Assembly: GCA_011391185.1 (NCBI GenBank)
Contig: JAABRB010000140.1
Span: 1-8,245 of the forward strand
Source: Betaproteobacteria bacterium
GTDB taxonomy: Bacteria > Pseudomonadota > Gammaproteobacteria > Burkholderiales > SG8-39
Direction of reading: 5' to 3'
DNA length: 8,245 nucleotides
Part shown: positions 1 to 6,159 of the stretch, one piece after another
Position numbering within the stretch: the first letter of the stretch is position 1
Layout: the number at the start of each line of letters is the position of its first letter
Made by a program: the position numbers and the translations under genes
The notes under the pieces: generated by a model
The model's database searches: none
What the model saw: the letters and a program-made list of their open reading frames with translations, nothing else
Told to the model about the DNA's origin: nothing

Positions 1-3000
1 CGGTCAGCGGCTTGTTCATCCGCAGCTTGCGGATCGCGACGTGGTCCTGGTGCGCGCGCAGGAACGCCCGCGCCTTGGCGCGGAACTTCGCGTAGTCGGT
101 GCCGTCGGCGAAGCCCGGCAGCTCGACTGCCGTCTCGCCGCCCAGCTCGTCCTCGAAGTCGGTGTACAGAGGCTTGCGCTTGCGCCGCTCGATGAGCTTG
201 ACGAGCTCGCGCAGGCGACGCCGCAACCCCTCCAGCATCGGCACTGTCACGTCCTGCCACCACTCGTCGGTCTGCACCTCGAGGATCGTCGCCATCTGCG
301 CCCGGACCATGGGGATGGAGCCCATCTCTTCGAGCAGCCCGGCGATCGCCTTGACCTGATCGCGCAGGCGCGCGAACGCCGGTTCGGCCCGCAGCAGCGC
401 GAGCTGGAGATTCAGCACCAGCAGGTCGAAACGCTTCGCTTCTTCGCTTTCCGGCTCGAGTTCCGAAGGCAAGCCCGCGACTTCGTGCGAAAGCTCTGAC
501 ATCGCCTCGGGCGTCAGTGCTTTCCATGCCTCGGCCTTGGCGTACCGCTCGACGATCCGGCGCTTGGGCCGCACCACGAAGTTGTCGAGGTTCATCGCCG
601 CGGTTTCCTGGTGCAGCAGCGCGGCGAGCGCGCGGCGCACTTCGGCGTCGGTCTCCGGATGGCCGTGCGGCGGCGCCCGCTCCTCTTCGGCGAGGCTGCC
701 CCCGGATGCGGCGATCCGTCCGTCCAGTTCCCCGATCAGCTCGAGCCGCGCGCTGAACAGCCGCTTGCCGAGCGACTCGCCGAGCGCGCCGTCGATGGTC
801 TCCGGGTCCTGGCTGAAGTACTCCAGGTTCTGGCAGTAGTCGAAGAGGTAGAAGAACGCCTTGTCCTGCGTCGGGCCGAACAGATCCGGACAGAGCCGCG
901 TGCCCCGCCCCACCATCTGCCAGAACTTGGTTTTCGAGCGCACCAGCTTGAAGAAGACGAGGTTCACGACTTCCGGCACGTCGATCCCGGTGTCGAGCAT
1001 GTCCACCGAGATCGCGATGTGCGGCGCGCGGTCCCGGTGCGAGAAGTTGTCGATCAGGCTCTGCGCGTACTCGGTCTTGAATGTGATCGCGCGCGCGAAC
1101 TCGCCCTTGAAGTGCGGGTAGTTGGCGTTGAAGCGCTCGGCGATGAACTCGGCGTGGTGCTGGTTCTTGGCGAAGAGGATCGTCTTGCCCAGCCGGTCGC
1201 CGCCCGCCACCGTGAGGCCGCGCGTCATCAGGTGCGCGAGCACCTTGTCCACGGTGTCCTGGTTGAACAGCCACTTGTTGACCGCCTCGGCCTCGACGCG
1301 GTCGGGCACCTCGCCTTCTTCGTCCCACTCGAGCGCGTCCCACTGGTCCTTGTCGTCTTCCGACAGTTCGTCGTACCTGATGCCCTCGCGCTGGAACTTG
1401 AGCGGCACCGACACGGCCTTGGGCGGCACGAGGAAGCCGTCGCGCACCGCTTCCTCGAGCGAGTAGGCATCGGTCGGCACGCCGTTCTCGAGGTCGAACA
1501 GGCTGTAGGTGTTGCGGTCCACCTCGTCTTTCGGCGTCGCCGTGAGGCCGACGAGCAGCGAATCGAAGTAGTCGAAGATGGCCCGGTACTTCTGGAACAC
1601 CGAGCGGTGCGCCTCGTCGATGACGACGAGGTCGAAGTGGCCGACGCCGAAGCGGCGCTGGCCGTCGGCTGCCTCGTCGATCAGCCCCATCATGGTCGGA
1701 TAGGTCGAAACGTAGACGCGGCCCTCGGCCTCTTTCTCGGTCACCAGGTTCACCGGCGAGGCGTCGGGCAGGTGGCGCTTGAAGGCGCCCACGGCCTGGT
1801 TGACGAGCGCGACGCGGTCGGCGAGGAACAGCACACGCTTCGCCCAGTTGCAGCGCATCAGCAGATCGGCGAGCGCGATCACCGTGCGCGTCTTGCCGGC
1901 GCCGGTGGCCATGACCAGCAGCGCCTTGCGATCGTGGTCGCGCTCGAAGGATTCCGCAATCCGGCGGATGGCGCGCGTCTGGTAGAAACGCTCGACGATG
2001 GCCGGGTTGATCTCGGCCTCCGCGAGCGAGCGCCGCGTGGTCCGGCGCTGGATCAGCAGCTCGAGCTCTGCCTTCTTGTAGAATCCCTGCACCGCGCGCG
2101 GCGGGTAATTCCCGTCGTCCCACAGCCAGTGCTCGTAGCCGTTGGAGTAGAAGATGATCGGCCGCTGCCCGAACTGCCGCTCCAGACAATCGGCGTAGAG
2201 CCGGGCCTGCTCCTGGCCGACGCGGGCGTCGCGCCGCGTGCGCTTGGCCTCGACCAGCGCGAGCGGCCGCCCGTCGTCGCCCCACAGCACGTAGTCGACG
2301 AAGCCCTTGCCCTCCCGGTTGGGCATGCCGCTCACTTCGAACTCGCGGTCGCGCGCCTGGTCGAGCGGCCAGCCCGCCTCCTTCAGCAGGAGGTCGATGA
2401 AGTAGTCGCGCGTCTCGGCCTCGGAGTAGTCGTGCGCGTCGGGCTGCGCGGCGGCCGCTTGCTTCGCCGCCGCCACCTCGGTGCGCAGTCGCTTCAGCTC
2501 CTCGTCGAGCGCGGTCCGGTCCGCCAATACGGCGGCGAGCTTCTCGTCGCGCTCGCGCAGGCCCGCCTCGAGTTTCCGCAGCTGCTCGGCGGTCTGCGCG
2601 AGCGCCGGCGCTGGCTTGGGCAGTGCGACGGGGTTGAACGCGAGCCCCGGTGCCGGGCGCCCCGCCCGGCCATAGGTGCGCGCGAGCCAGTAGGCCACAT
2701 GGAAGAGCTCGCGCAGCGCGACGAGGGCGTCATTCGCCGGAATCGCGCGATGGCCGTGCACGGCGCGGTTGCCGAGCGTGTTGATCACCCGCGCCTTGCT
2801 GAACACCGCCTCGCCGGCGGCCTGCTTGAAGCTCGGCTCGTGGATCAGGGCCGAGAGATTGTCCTGGTACGGCAGCTTGAGCGCTGCGTCGTGCTTGTAC
2901 GCCCAGGCCACCGCCAGCTCGAGCGCGCGGCGCGCGTAAAAGCAGGCGGTGCGCGGGTCGGCGTGGACAAATCCTTCGGCCTGCGCCGCCGCATCCCGGA

Positions 3001-3046
3001 CGGCGGCGAACTCAGGCTGGAGGAAGGTGAAGTTGCCTGCGGTCAT
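1..3046 (-). CDS. hsdR: Type I restriction enzyme subunit R (HsdR), 3' end outside window
   Basis: This is the DNA-translocating and cleaving subunit of a type I restriction-modification complex, acting with HsdM and HsdS on unmodified DNA in the cytoplasm. The frame is open for 1015 residues and has no stop before the left edge, so the C-terminus is missing. In order: a DUF4145 domain (about residues 20-115, with GNRAVHGH at 92-99); a charged coiled-coil stretch (about 140-190); the HSDR_N nuclease with D251 and the VEAK motif (E266, K268); Walker A ATGAGKT starting near 380; DEAH at 477-480; TATP at 502-505; motif V DTGIDVP from 685; motif VI QMVGRGTR from 710; and an EcoEI_R_C-like C-terminal region from about 818. 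That C-terminal family suggests an EcoEI-like (type IB) enzyme. The ATG start overlaps, as ATGA, the stop of the frame-shifted tail of abiEii, so translation was probably coupled. All catalytic motifs are intact and no internal frameshift is seen. Confidence 0.96.
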   Translation of the reverse strand, partial: MTAGNFTFLQPEFAAVRDAAAQAEGFVHADPRTACFYARRALELAVAWAYKHDAALKLPYQDNLSALIHEPSFKQAAGEAVFSKARVINTLGNRAVHGHRAIPANDALVALRELFHVAYWLARTYGRAGRPAPGLAFNPVALPKPAPALAQTAEQLRKLEAGLRERDEKLAAVLADRTALDEELKRLRTEVAAAKQAAAAQPDAHDYSEAETRDYFIDLLLKEAGWPLDQARDREFEVSGMPNREGKGFVDYVLWGDDGRPLALVEAKRTRRDARVGQEQARLYADCLERQFGQRPIIFYSNGYEHWLWDDGNYPPRAVQGFYKKAELELLIQRRTTRRSLAEAEINPAIVERFYQTRAIRRIAESFERDHDRKALLVMATGAGKTRTVIALADLLMRCNWAKRVLFLADRVALVNQAVGAFKRHLPDASPVNLVTEKEAEGRVYVSTYPTMMGLIDEAADGQRRFGVGHFDLVVIDEAHRSVFQKYRAIFDYFDSLLVGLTATPKDEVDRNTYSLFDLENGVPTDAYSLEEAVRDGFLVPPKAVSVPLKFQREGIRYDELSEDDKDQWDALEWDEEGEVPDRVEAEAVNKWLFNQDTVDKVLAHLMTRGLTVAGGDRLGKTILFAKNQHHAEFIAERFNANYPHFKGEFARAITFKTEYAQSLIDNFSHRDRAPHIAISVDMLDTGIDVPEVVNLVFFKLVRSKTKFWQMVGRGTRLCPDLFGPTQDKAFFYLFDYCQNLEYFSQDPETIDGALGESLGKRLFSARLELIGELDGRIAASGGSLAEEERAPPHGHPETDAEVRRALAALLHQETAAMNLDNFVVRPKRRIVERYAKAEAWKALTPEAMSELSHEVAGLPSELEPESEEAKRFDLLVLNLQLALLRAEPAFARLRDQVKAIAGLLEEMGSIPMVRAQMATILEVQTDEWWQDVTVPMLEGLRRRLRELVKLIERRKRKPLYTDFEDELGGETAVELPGFADGTDYAKFRAKARAFLRAHQDHVAIRKLRMNKPLT

Positions 3047-3228
3047 GGGGCGTTCAGCGTCCGCTCGACCCGTTCCAGTTGCGCCAGCACCTCATCGAAA
3101 GACGGCGGCTCGGTGAGGAACATGGGCCGCATCGTCAGGTAATCGTCCCGCAGGGCCGGGATTCGGCTTGCCGGCAGGACCAGACGGAAGCTGCCGCGCC
3201 GGGCTAGGTCGTAGCGGGCCCACGCCGG
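3043..3228 (-). pseudogene. Out-of-frame C-terminal segment of abiEii
   Basis: About 59 codons, beginning at WARYDLARRG (TGG at 3222-3220) and ending SFDEVLAQLERVERTLNAP before a TGA at 3045-3043, read in a different frame from the abiEii body. The sequence matches what normally follows the VVDWKDKLFFxxAWARYD region in AbiEii proteins, so it is the displaced C-terminus and not a separate gene. Restoring one base in the CGGCG run just upstream of the TGG would give a continuous protein of about 338 residues, close to the usual family length. The TGA overlaps the hsdR ATG as ATGA. No canonical X-XXY-YYZ slippery heptamer is visible at the junction, so programmed frameshifting has no obvious support. 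Confidence 0.85.
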
Positions 3229-4058
3229 CCGAAGAGCTTGTCTTTCCAGTCGACCACGCGGCGTGCGAGGGCTTCGTTGGCGAGCAGGTCTGCGCTAGCG
3301 CGGTGCTGCAGCAGCCGGGCCATGTCCGAGTAATGCCGCGAGTAGCGTTCCGGCGTGGGCTGAGCGACGGGCCGGTAATATTCGGCATGGAGGATCGTCG
3401 CCTTCTCCCAGAATGTTCGCTCCAGTTCCAGCGTTGTCACTTCGCAGCGCCAGCCCTCGAAGGCAGCGGGAAAATCGTCGGCCACCCACGGCCGGACCGA
3501 ATGTCGCCCGACCGGCTGTTGATCGGTCAGCGAGCCCGGCTCGAGTTTCACCGAGCGCGGCAGGTACTCGAATCCCGTGGGCTGGAGGCTGGGATACCGA
3601 AATAGGAGGACGGGCGTGCGCGAAGACAATTCCACGTCGAACAGCAGCCAATCCCCCGCCTCGGACTTGCCCAAAGCCCGCCGAATTCGCCCTTCCAATT
3701 GGGGCGCGAGCGTTTCGCGCGTGTAGCGCTCGCACAGGGCTTGGAGGTCGTTCATCGCCGCGTTGCGGCGCGCGCGACTCTCCAGCCCGTCGAACAGGCG
3801 CTCGTCCGTGCCGACCAGCGCCGGCGTCAGACACAGGTCGATGTCTTCGGAGAAGCGGTCGATCACGCCGAAGACCTTCGAGAGCGAGGTGCCGCCCTTG
3901 AACACCAGCGACCCATGCGATTCCGCGAACAGTTCGCGCTGCAGCCACGACACCCAGAAATCCTTCTCCACCATCACCGGCGAGCACTGACGTCGCAGGG
4001 CGGCCTGCTCGAAAGCGAGGGCGCGATCGGCCGCATCCAGTGCCAGGAAGTCAGGCAA
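3204..4058 (-). CDS. abiEii: AbiEii-type nucleotidyltransferase toxin, C-terminus frameshifted
   Basis: This is the toxin of an AbiE type IV toxin-antitoxin/abortive-infection pair, a member of the DUF1814 nucleotidyltransferase family; relatives (MenT-like) transfer nucleotides onto tRNA or other targets. Visible motifs are EKDFWVSWLQ (31-40), the nucleotidyltransferase signature KGGTSLSK (54-61), the metal-binding RFSEDIDL with D72 and D74, TFWEKATILH (215-224) and SRHYSDMARL (from 240). The frame ends early at GRRGPATT (residue 284). The missing family C-terminus (WARYDLARRG and onward) continues directly in another frame to 3043, so one base appears to be lost near 3223-3228. The TTG start overlaps the abiEi stop by 8 bases (TTGCCTGA), which is typical of the tightly coupled pair; the next in-frame ATG (residue 29) would cut into the EKDFW region. 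The catalytic core is complete, so the truncated toxin could still be active, or the gene may be a pseudogene, or the shift may be a sequencing error. Confidence 0.9.
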   Translation of the reverse strand: MPDFLALDAADRALAFEQAALRRQCSPVMVEKDFWVSWLQRELFAESHGSLVFKGGTSLSKVFGVIDRFSEDIDLCLTPALVGTDERLFDGLESRARRNAAMNDLQALCERYTRETLAPQLEGRIRRALGKSEAGDWLLFDVELSSRTPVLLFRYPSLQPTGFEYLPRSVKLEPGSLTDQQPVGRHSVRPWVADDFPAAFEGWRCEVTTLELERTFWEKATILHAEYYRPVAQPTPERYSRHYSDMARLLQHRASADLLANEALARRVVDWKDKLFGRRGPATT

Positions 4059-4740
4059 GGCGAGCGGCTTTCCGCGCCGGTTGCGGCGGATTCGACGACT
4101 TGGTGTCCGGCGCAGTGGCAGACGCCGGCTCCTCGCGCGCGAGCTCGAGGAAGTACGGGCGCATCCAGGCGGGGGCGAGCGAGATGTCTTTCAGCAGACC
4201 GCGGCGCTCGCTTCCGGGAACTTTCTTGCGCAGTGCCTGGATGCGGGTGGGCGTCACGTGCACCGGCCCGAGGTTGCGTAGCGCCTGGATCAGCAGACCG
4301 CTCAGCCGTCCTGCCGCCGCCATGTTGCGCGGCGCGGCGTGCTTGAGCGTGATATCCAGGGGACCGACCCGGATCCGGCGCGACGGACCGTCGGTCAGGA
4401 AGATCACCCTGGCGGGGACCTGCTCCGAGAGTCCCAGCATGTTCGCCGCGTAGGCCCCCGTGGGGTGAAAGCGCACGCCATCGCGCCGCTCGAGCGCTGC
4501 GATCACGGCGTCGATGCCGGGCAGGAGTTCGCCCAGCAGGGCATGTTTCCTCGGCACGCCGTACAGGCCGCGCGCGTACTGGCGGATGGTGCCTGCGGCT
4601 TTGTGCCGCTTCAGCGCGGAGGCGACCGCCGCGCGCGATCCGAGGTCGGCGAAGTCGGCGGGCGTGAAAATCCACTCCGGCTTGTGGGCGCGGATGCGCT
4701 CGAGGACCTGCGTGTCGACGGAGGCGGCGTGCTTGCCCAT
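4051..4740 (-). CDS. abiEi: AbiEi-family antitoxin/transcriptional regulator (DUF6088-like)
   Basis: This is the antitoxin partner of abiEii. Characterised AbiEi proteins do not bind the toxin; they carry an N-terminal winged helix that represses the operon and a C-terminal domain needed for antitoxicity. Here a winged-helix-like segment spans about residues 8-60 (VLERIRAHKPEWIFTPADFADL, split as seen, then ALKRHKAAGTIRQYARGLYGVPR), followed by an AbiEi-type middle (FHPTGAYAANMLGL, VIFLTDGPSRRI, ITLKHAAPRNM) and a low-complexity A/P/S/K-rich tail of about 25 residues. I chose the ATG at 4740. An upstream in-frame TTG at 4764 would add 8 residues but would place the start inside the inverted-repeat operator, and neither start has a clear Shine-Dalgarno. 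Its 3' end overlaps abiEii by 8 bases, so the two are co-translated. Confidence 0.87.
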   Translation of the reverse strand: MGKHAASVDTQVLERIRAHKPEWIFTPADFADLGSRAAVASALKRHKAAGTIRQYARGLYGVPRKHALLGELLPGIDAVIAALERRDGVRFHPTGAYAANMLGLSEQVPARVIFLTDGPSRRIRVGPLDITLKHAAPRNMAAAGRLSGLLIQALRNLGPVHVTPTRIQALRKKVPGSERRGLLKDISLAPAWMRPYFLELAREEPASATAPDTKSSNPPQPARKAARLA

Positions 4741-4754
4741 GTGGACCGGTTGGA

Positions 4755-4788
4755 TTTGACACAAAAAGTACCAGTAAATTGTGTCAAA
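4755..4788. promoter_or_regulatory. Perfect 10-bp inverted repeat, probable AbiEi operator
   Basis: TTTGACACAA (4755-4764) and its exact reverse complement TTGTGTCAAA (4779-4788) are separated by 14 bases, so arm centres are 24 bp apart. The element lies 15 bases before the abiEi ATG in an AT-rich island. Known AbiEi antitoxins autorepress by binding inverted repeats in their own promoter, so this is the natural operator candidate. Each arm contains a consensus TTGACA -35 hexamer (minus strand at 4787-4782), although I see no good -10 at 16-18 bp. The binding role is inferred. Confidence 0.72.
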
Positions 4789-4836
4789 AACAATGGCCCG
4801 AAGTAGGAATTCACCCTTTCATCGAGCCGGCGGGGT

Positions 4837-4882
4837 GTTGCCGATTCACATCAACTATCAATGAGTAATGTGCTTTGGCAAC
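4837..4882. repeat. Imperfect inverted repeat upstream of abiE
   Basis: Outer arms GTTGCC (4837-4842) and GGCAAC (4877-4882) and inner arms CACAT (4847-4851) and ATGTG (4868-4872) are symmetric, with a 4-base gap on each side. Twelve of 15 arm positions are complementary. It could be an operator or a hairpin; there is no T-run that would make it a terminator. Confidence 0.45.
4854..4881 (-). promoter_or_regulatory. Possible promoter reading toward abiE
   Basis: On the minus strand, TTGCCA (4881-4876; 5 of 6 to the -35 consensus) is followed after 16 bases by GATAGT (4859-4854; 4 of 6 to the -10 consensus). It would start transcription roughly 105 bases before the abiEi ATG, with the 4755-4788 inverted repeat downstream of the start. 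It overlaps the inverted repeat at 4837-4882, so it could itself be regulated. This is a consensus match by eye only. Confidence 0.25.
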
Positions 4883-4955
4883 TTCCGCCCGGTCGCACCG
4901 CGGACCGCTCGCGCGAGGGAGGCGAACCACGTCACGCCTCGTCTCCCCCGTTGAT

Positions 4956-5011
4956 GCTAGCTGCCTTGCATATGGAGCGGCACCGCGTCCATGTGAAAGG
5001 CAGCCTATAGC
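4956..5011. repeat. Long imperfect palindrome/hairpin in the DUF429-abiE gap
   Basis: Arms of 17 bp (4960-4976 and 4988-5004) match at 15 positions: GCTGCCTT pairs with AAGGCAGC, then CATATGGA with TCCATGTG apart from one G-T wobble. The loop region extends the stem through GCGG/CCGC, and outside the arms GCTA (4956-4959) can pair with TAGC (5008-5011) across a 3-base bulge. Transcribed on either strand this is a strong stem-loop of about 56 bases. There is no U-tract, so it is not a classic intrinsic terminator. It could be a REP-like or miniature element, an RNA processing site, or a protein-binding site. Confidence 0.55.
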
Positions 5012-5046
5012 ATGGGTTCGCTCAGGCCTCCCGACGCCCGCACCAG

Positions 5047-5061
5047 GAGCCGTCACGGCTC
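5047..5061. repeat. 15-bp perfect palindrome directly after the DUF429 gene
   Basis: GAGCCGTCACGGCTC lies 5 bases beyond the DUF429 stop codon. As RNA it forms a 5-bp GC stem with a 5-base loop. The position suits a 3'-end stabiliser or weak terminator, but no T-tract follows on the minus strand. Confidence 0.4.
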
Positions 5062-5065
5062 GCTA

Positions 5066-5776
5066 TCACAGCTTGTCAAAGCTCCGCGTCACGGCACGCC
5101 CCCCCACGGATGGCCACCAGAAATGGGTCGGTCCGCAGAAGCGGACGCAGGATTCGCCGTCTCCGGGGTCCAGCGCGTGGAGGTCGAGCGTCCATTCCCG
5201 GTTAAAGCCCCGAAGCGCGGCCAGCGCCGCGAGCCCGGCGTCGAAGAGGTTGTCTTTCGCGTCGGTCAGCTCGCCGGGGAGGTCGACCGAGAGCTCATCG
5301 ACCAGCCACTTCGCCATTCGCGCCTTCTCTGTCGCCCAGGCGGGTCGCGCACCGGTCAACGCGTAGTAGCAGACCTTCGGATGGGCCTCTGTGATCATGG
5401 AGCCGTCGGACCGGAAACGCGGCGCGAGTACGGTCAGAAACGCCGCGCCGCTCACGGTCATCGAGCTCCGGATCGCGTTCGGCGACATGACGCTCTTGCT
5501 AACCGTCGGGTAGGCGTTCCGCAGCCACCGGTCGGCAGCTCGATCGCCGGATGTGCCGCTGCTCCACTCGGTCAGCGTGTCGACGCCCGCGGCGACGATC
5601 GTGCCGTCGGCGCACGCATCCGACAGCCAGACAATCGCGTCTGCGACCGAGTGCGTGGTCGTGACGCGCAAGCGCTCGGCGCGCCAGCCGGAGTCACTCC
5701 GCCGCACGTCCACCACGGCGAGGCCGTGCGCGTCGTTCCCGCCCGGGTCGTAGCCGACGACGTAGGCGCGGCTCAC
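5066..5776 (-). CDS. DUF429 family protein (predicted RNase H-like fold)
   Basis: A 236-residue protein with the layout of DUF429 proteins, predicted RNase H-like nucleases of unknown substrate. The N-terminal strand GYDPGGNDAHGLAVVDV places D10 in the usual catalytic position. Further conserved-looking acids are D66 (VAAGVDTLTEW), E130 in the family-like EAHP segment and D165/D169 in DAKDNLFDAGLAALAAL. The start is GTG at 5776, overlapping the TGA of the hsdS remnant as GTGA, which implies past translational coupling to a full-length hsdS. The only other upstream help is a weak GGCGAG. Because that hsdS has lost its 5' part, expression now depends on an unseen promoter or on read-through from the right. 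A role as a restriction-associated nuclease or DNA-processing factor is inferred from its neighbours only. Confidence 0.8.
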   Translation of the reverse strand: MSRAYVVGYDPGGNDAHGLAVVDVRRSDSGWRAERLRVTTTHSVADAIVWLSDACADGTIVAAGVDTLTEWSSGTSGDRAADRWLRNAYPTVSKSVMSPNAIRSSMTVSGAAFLTVLAPRFRSDGSMITEAHPKVCYYALTGARPAWATEKARMAKWLVDELSVDLPGELTDAKDNLFDAGLAALAALRGFNREWTLDLHALDPGDGESCVRFCGPTHFWWPSVGGRAVTRSFDKL

Positions 5777-5955
5777 AGCTCGCCGCGGAAGGCGCGGTGC
5801 TGGAGGGCGGCGAAGAGGGTGTCGAGTTCGGTGAGGCCCGCACTCTGACCAGACCTTAGCTCGTCAACGGCCAGTACCCGCTTCGCGAAATCGATCTGCA
5901 GAGACAGCGGCGGCGCCAATTGAGGCGGTGGGGGATTATCCGTGCAATTATGGAA
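5773..5955 (-). pseudogene. 3' remnant of a second hsdS
   Basis: An open stretch of 60 codons from a TAA at 5958-5956 to TGA at 5775-5773. It ends in the conserved C-terminal repeat of HsdS: PPLSLQIDFAKRVLAVDEL, then LTELDTLFAALQHRAFRGEL (segments as seen). The intact hsdS at 7352 ends in the closely similar LDSLFASLQHRAFRGEL. There is no ATG or target-recognition domain, and HsdS similarity fades upstream of about 5920, which marks the break point; a TTG at 5919 could at most give a 47-residue peptide. The remnant differs enough from the intact copy (45 of 52 bases over the best block) to come from another hsdS allele. It directly precedes and overlaps the DUF429 gene. Confidence 0.85.
5775..5826. 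repeat. hsdS 3'-end direct repeat, copy 1
   Basis: A 52-base block at the end of the hsdS remnant matches 7354-7405, the end of the intact hsdS, at 45 positions counted by eye, in the same orientation. The similarity follows the conserved LFAxLQHRAFRGEL coding segment. Crossing-over between the copies would delete the UDG-like gene and the plus-strand gene and join the intact hsdS to the DUF429 gene. Confidence 0.75.
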
Positions 5956-6121
5956 TTAAGATCCAGAAATGCAAGGAAAGCCTACCGCCCTTCCCGCTCG
6001 CGCCTTCCATGACCTCACCCGCCTACTGGTGCGCGGCATCGAGGTAAGTTTGTGCGTGCTCGATCGCTCATACACCACGCGCTCGGGCACGACTTTGCCC
6101 CGACGTTCGCCGACGCGTTGT
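5956..6121. other. Gap between hsdS remnant and the plus-strand gene
   Basis: I see no recognisable gene here. A 52-codon plus-strand frame at 5969-6127 (starting MQGKPTALPARAFHDLTRLL) has GC-rich third positions over its first half but no domain I recognise and no Shine-Dalgarno; it could be debris of an older gene. This stretch contains the junction where hsdS similarity stops, so it probably records a recombination event. Confidence 0.4.
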
Positions 6122-6142
6122 TTATAGCCAGCCTATAACATG
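6122..6142 (+). promoter_or_regulatory. TTATAG/CTATAA inverted repeat with -10-like TATAAC
   Basis: TTATAG (6122-6127) and CTATAA (6133-6138) form a 6-bp inverted repeat with a 5-base spacer, about 20 bases before the plus-strand ATG at 6160. TATAAC (6134-6139) resembles a -10 box, but no acceptable -35 lies 16-18 bases upstream. It is a candidate promoter/operator for the gene at 6160. Confidence 0.3.
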
Positions 6143-6159
6143 CGCACATCAGCACTCCC

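Larger units (their letters stand above)
4789..5065. other. Intergenic stretch between abiEi and the DUF429 gene
   Basis: No credible gene is seen here. The 81-codon minus-strand frame across it has no recognisable domain and is broken up by the palindromes. The content is the set of inverted repeats listed separately at 4837-4882, 4956-5011 and 5047-5061, plus a possible leftward promoter. Composition is patchy, with AT-rich pieces near 4800-4870 and GC-rich pieces elsewhere, which fits a junction between separately acquired modules. Confidence 0.6.

Noticed and set aside
611..3142. 843-codon open frame on the plus strand
   Set aside because: Its codons are the exact complements of the hsdR codons on the minus strand. 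In GC-rich genes such antisense frames are often stop-free. The protein has no domain pattern, while hsdR shows every expected motif in order.
3215..3232. Programmed ribosomal frameshift in abiEii
   Set aside because: No slippery heptamer is present; the local GGCCGGCGTGGGCCC is better explained by a lost base or a sequencing error.
3168..4346. Several plus-strand frames of 145-215 codons opposite abiEii
   Set aside because: Low-complexity, Arg/Ala-rich translations opposite a gene with clear catalytic motifs; no start signals.
3974..4762. 262-codon minus-strand frame over abiEi
   Set aside because: It overlaps abiEi in another frame, is Arg/Pro/Ala-rich and has no recognisable domain; abiEi has the family motifs and the correct overlap with abiEii.
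4811..5056. 81-codon minus-strand frame in the intergenic gap
   Set aside because: It runs through three inverted repeats, has no family resemblance and no ribosome site; treated as non-coding.
5012..5848. 278-codon plus-strand frame opposite the DUF429 gene
   Set aside because: It covers the DUF429 gene and the hsdS remnant in antisense and has no domain features; both minus-strand reads are recognisable families.
5969..6127. 52-codon plus-strand frame starting MQGKPTALPARAF
   Set aside because: It has GC-rich third positions at first, but no ribosome site, no recognised domain, and its end falls in the promoter-like repeat of the next gene; at most debris of an older gene.
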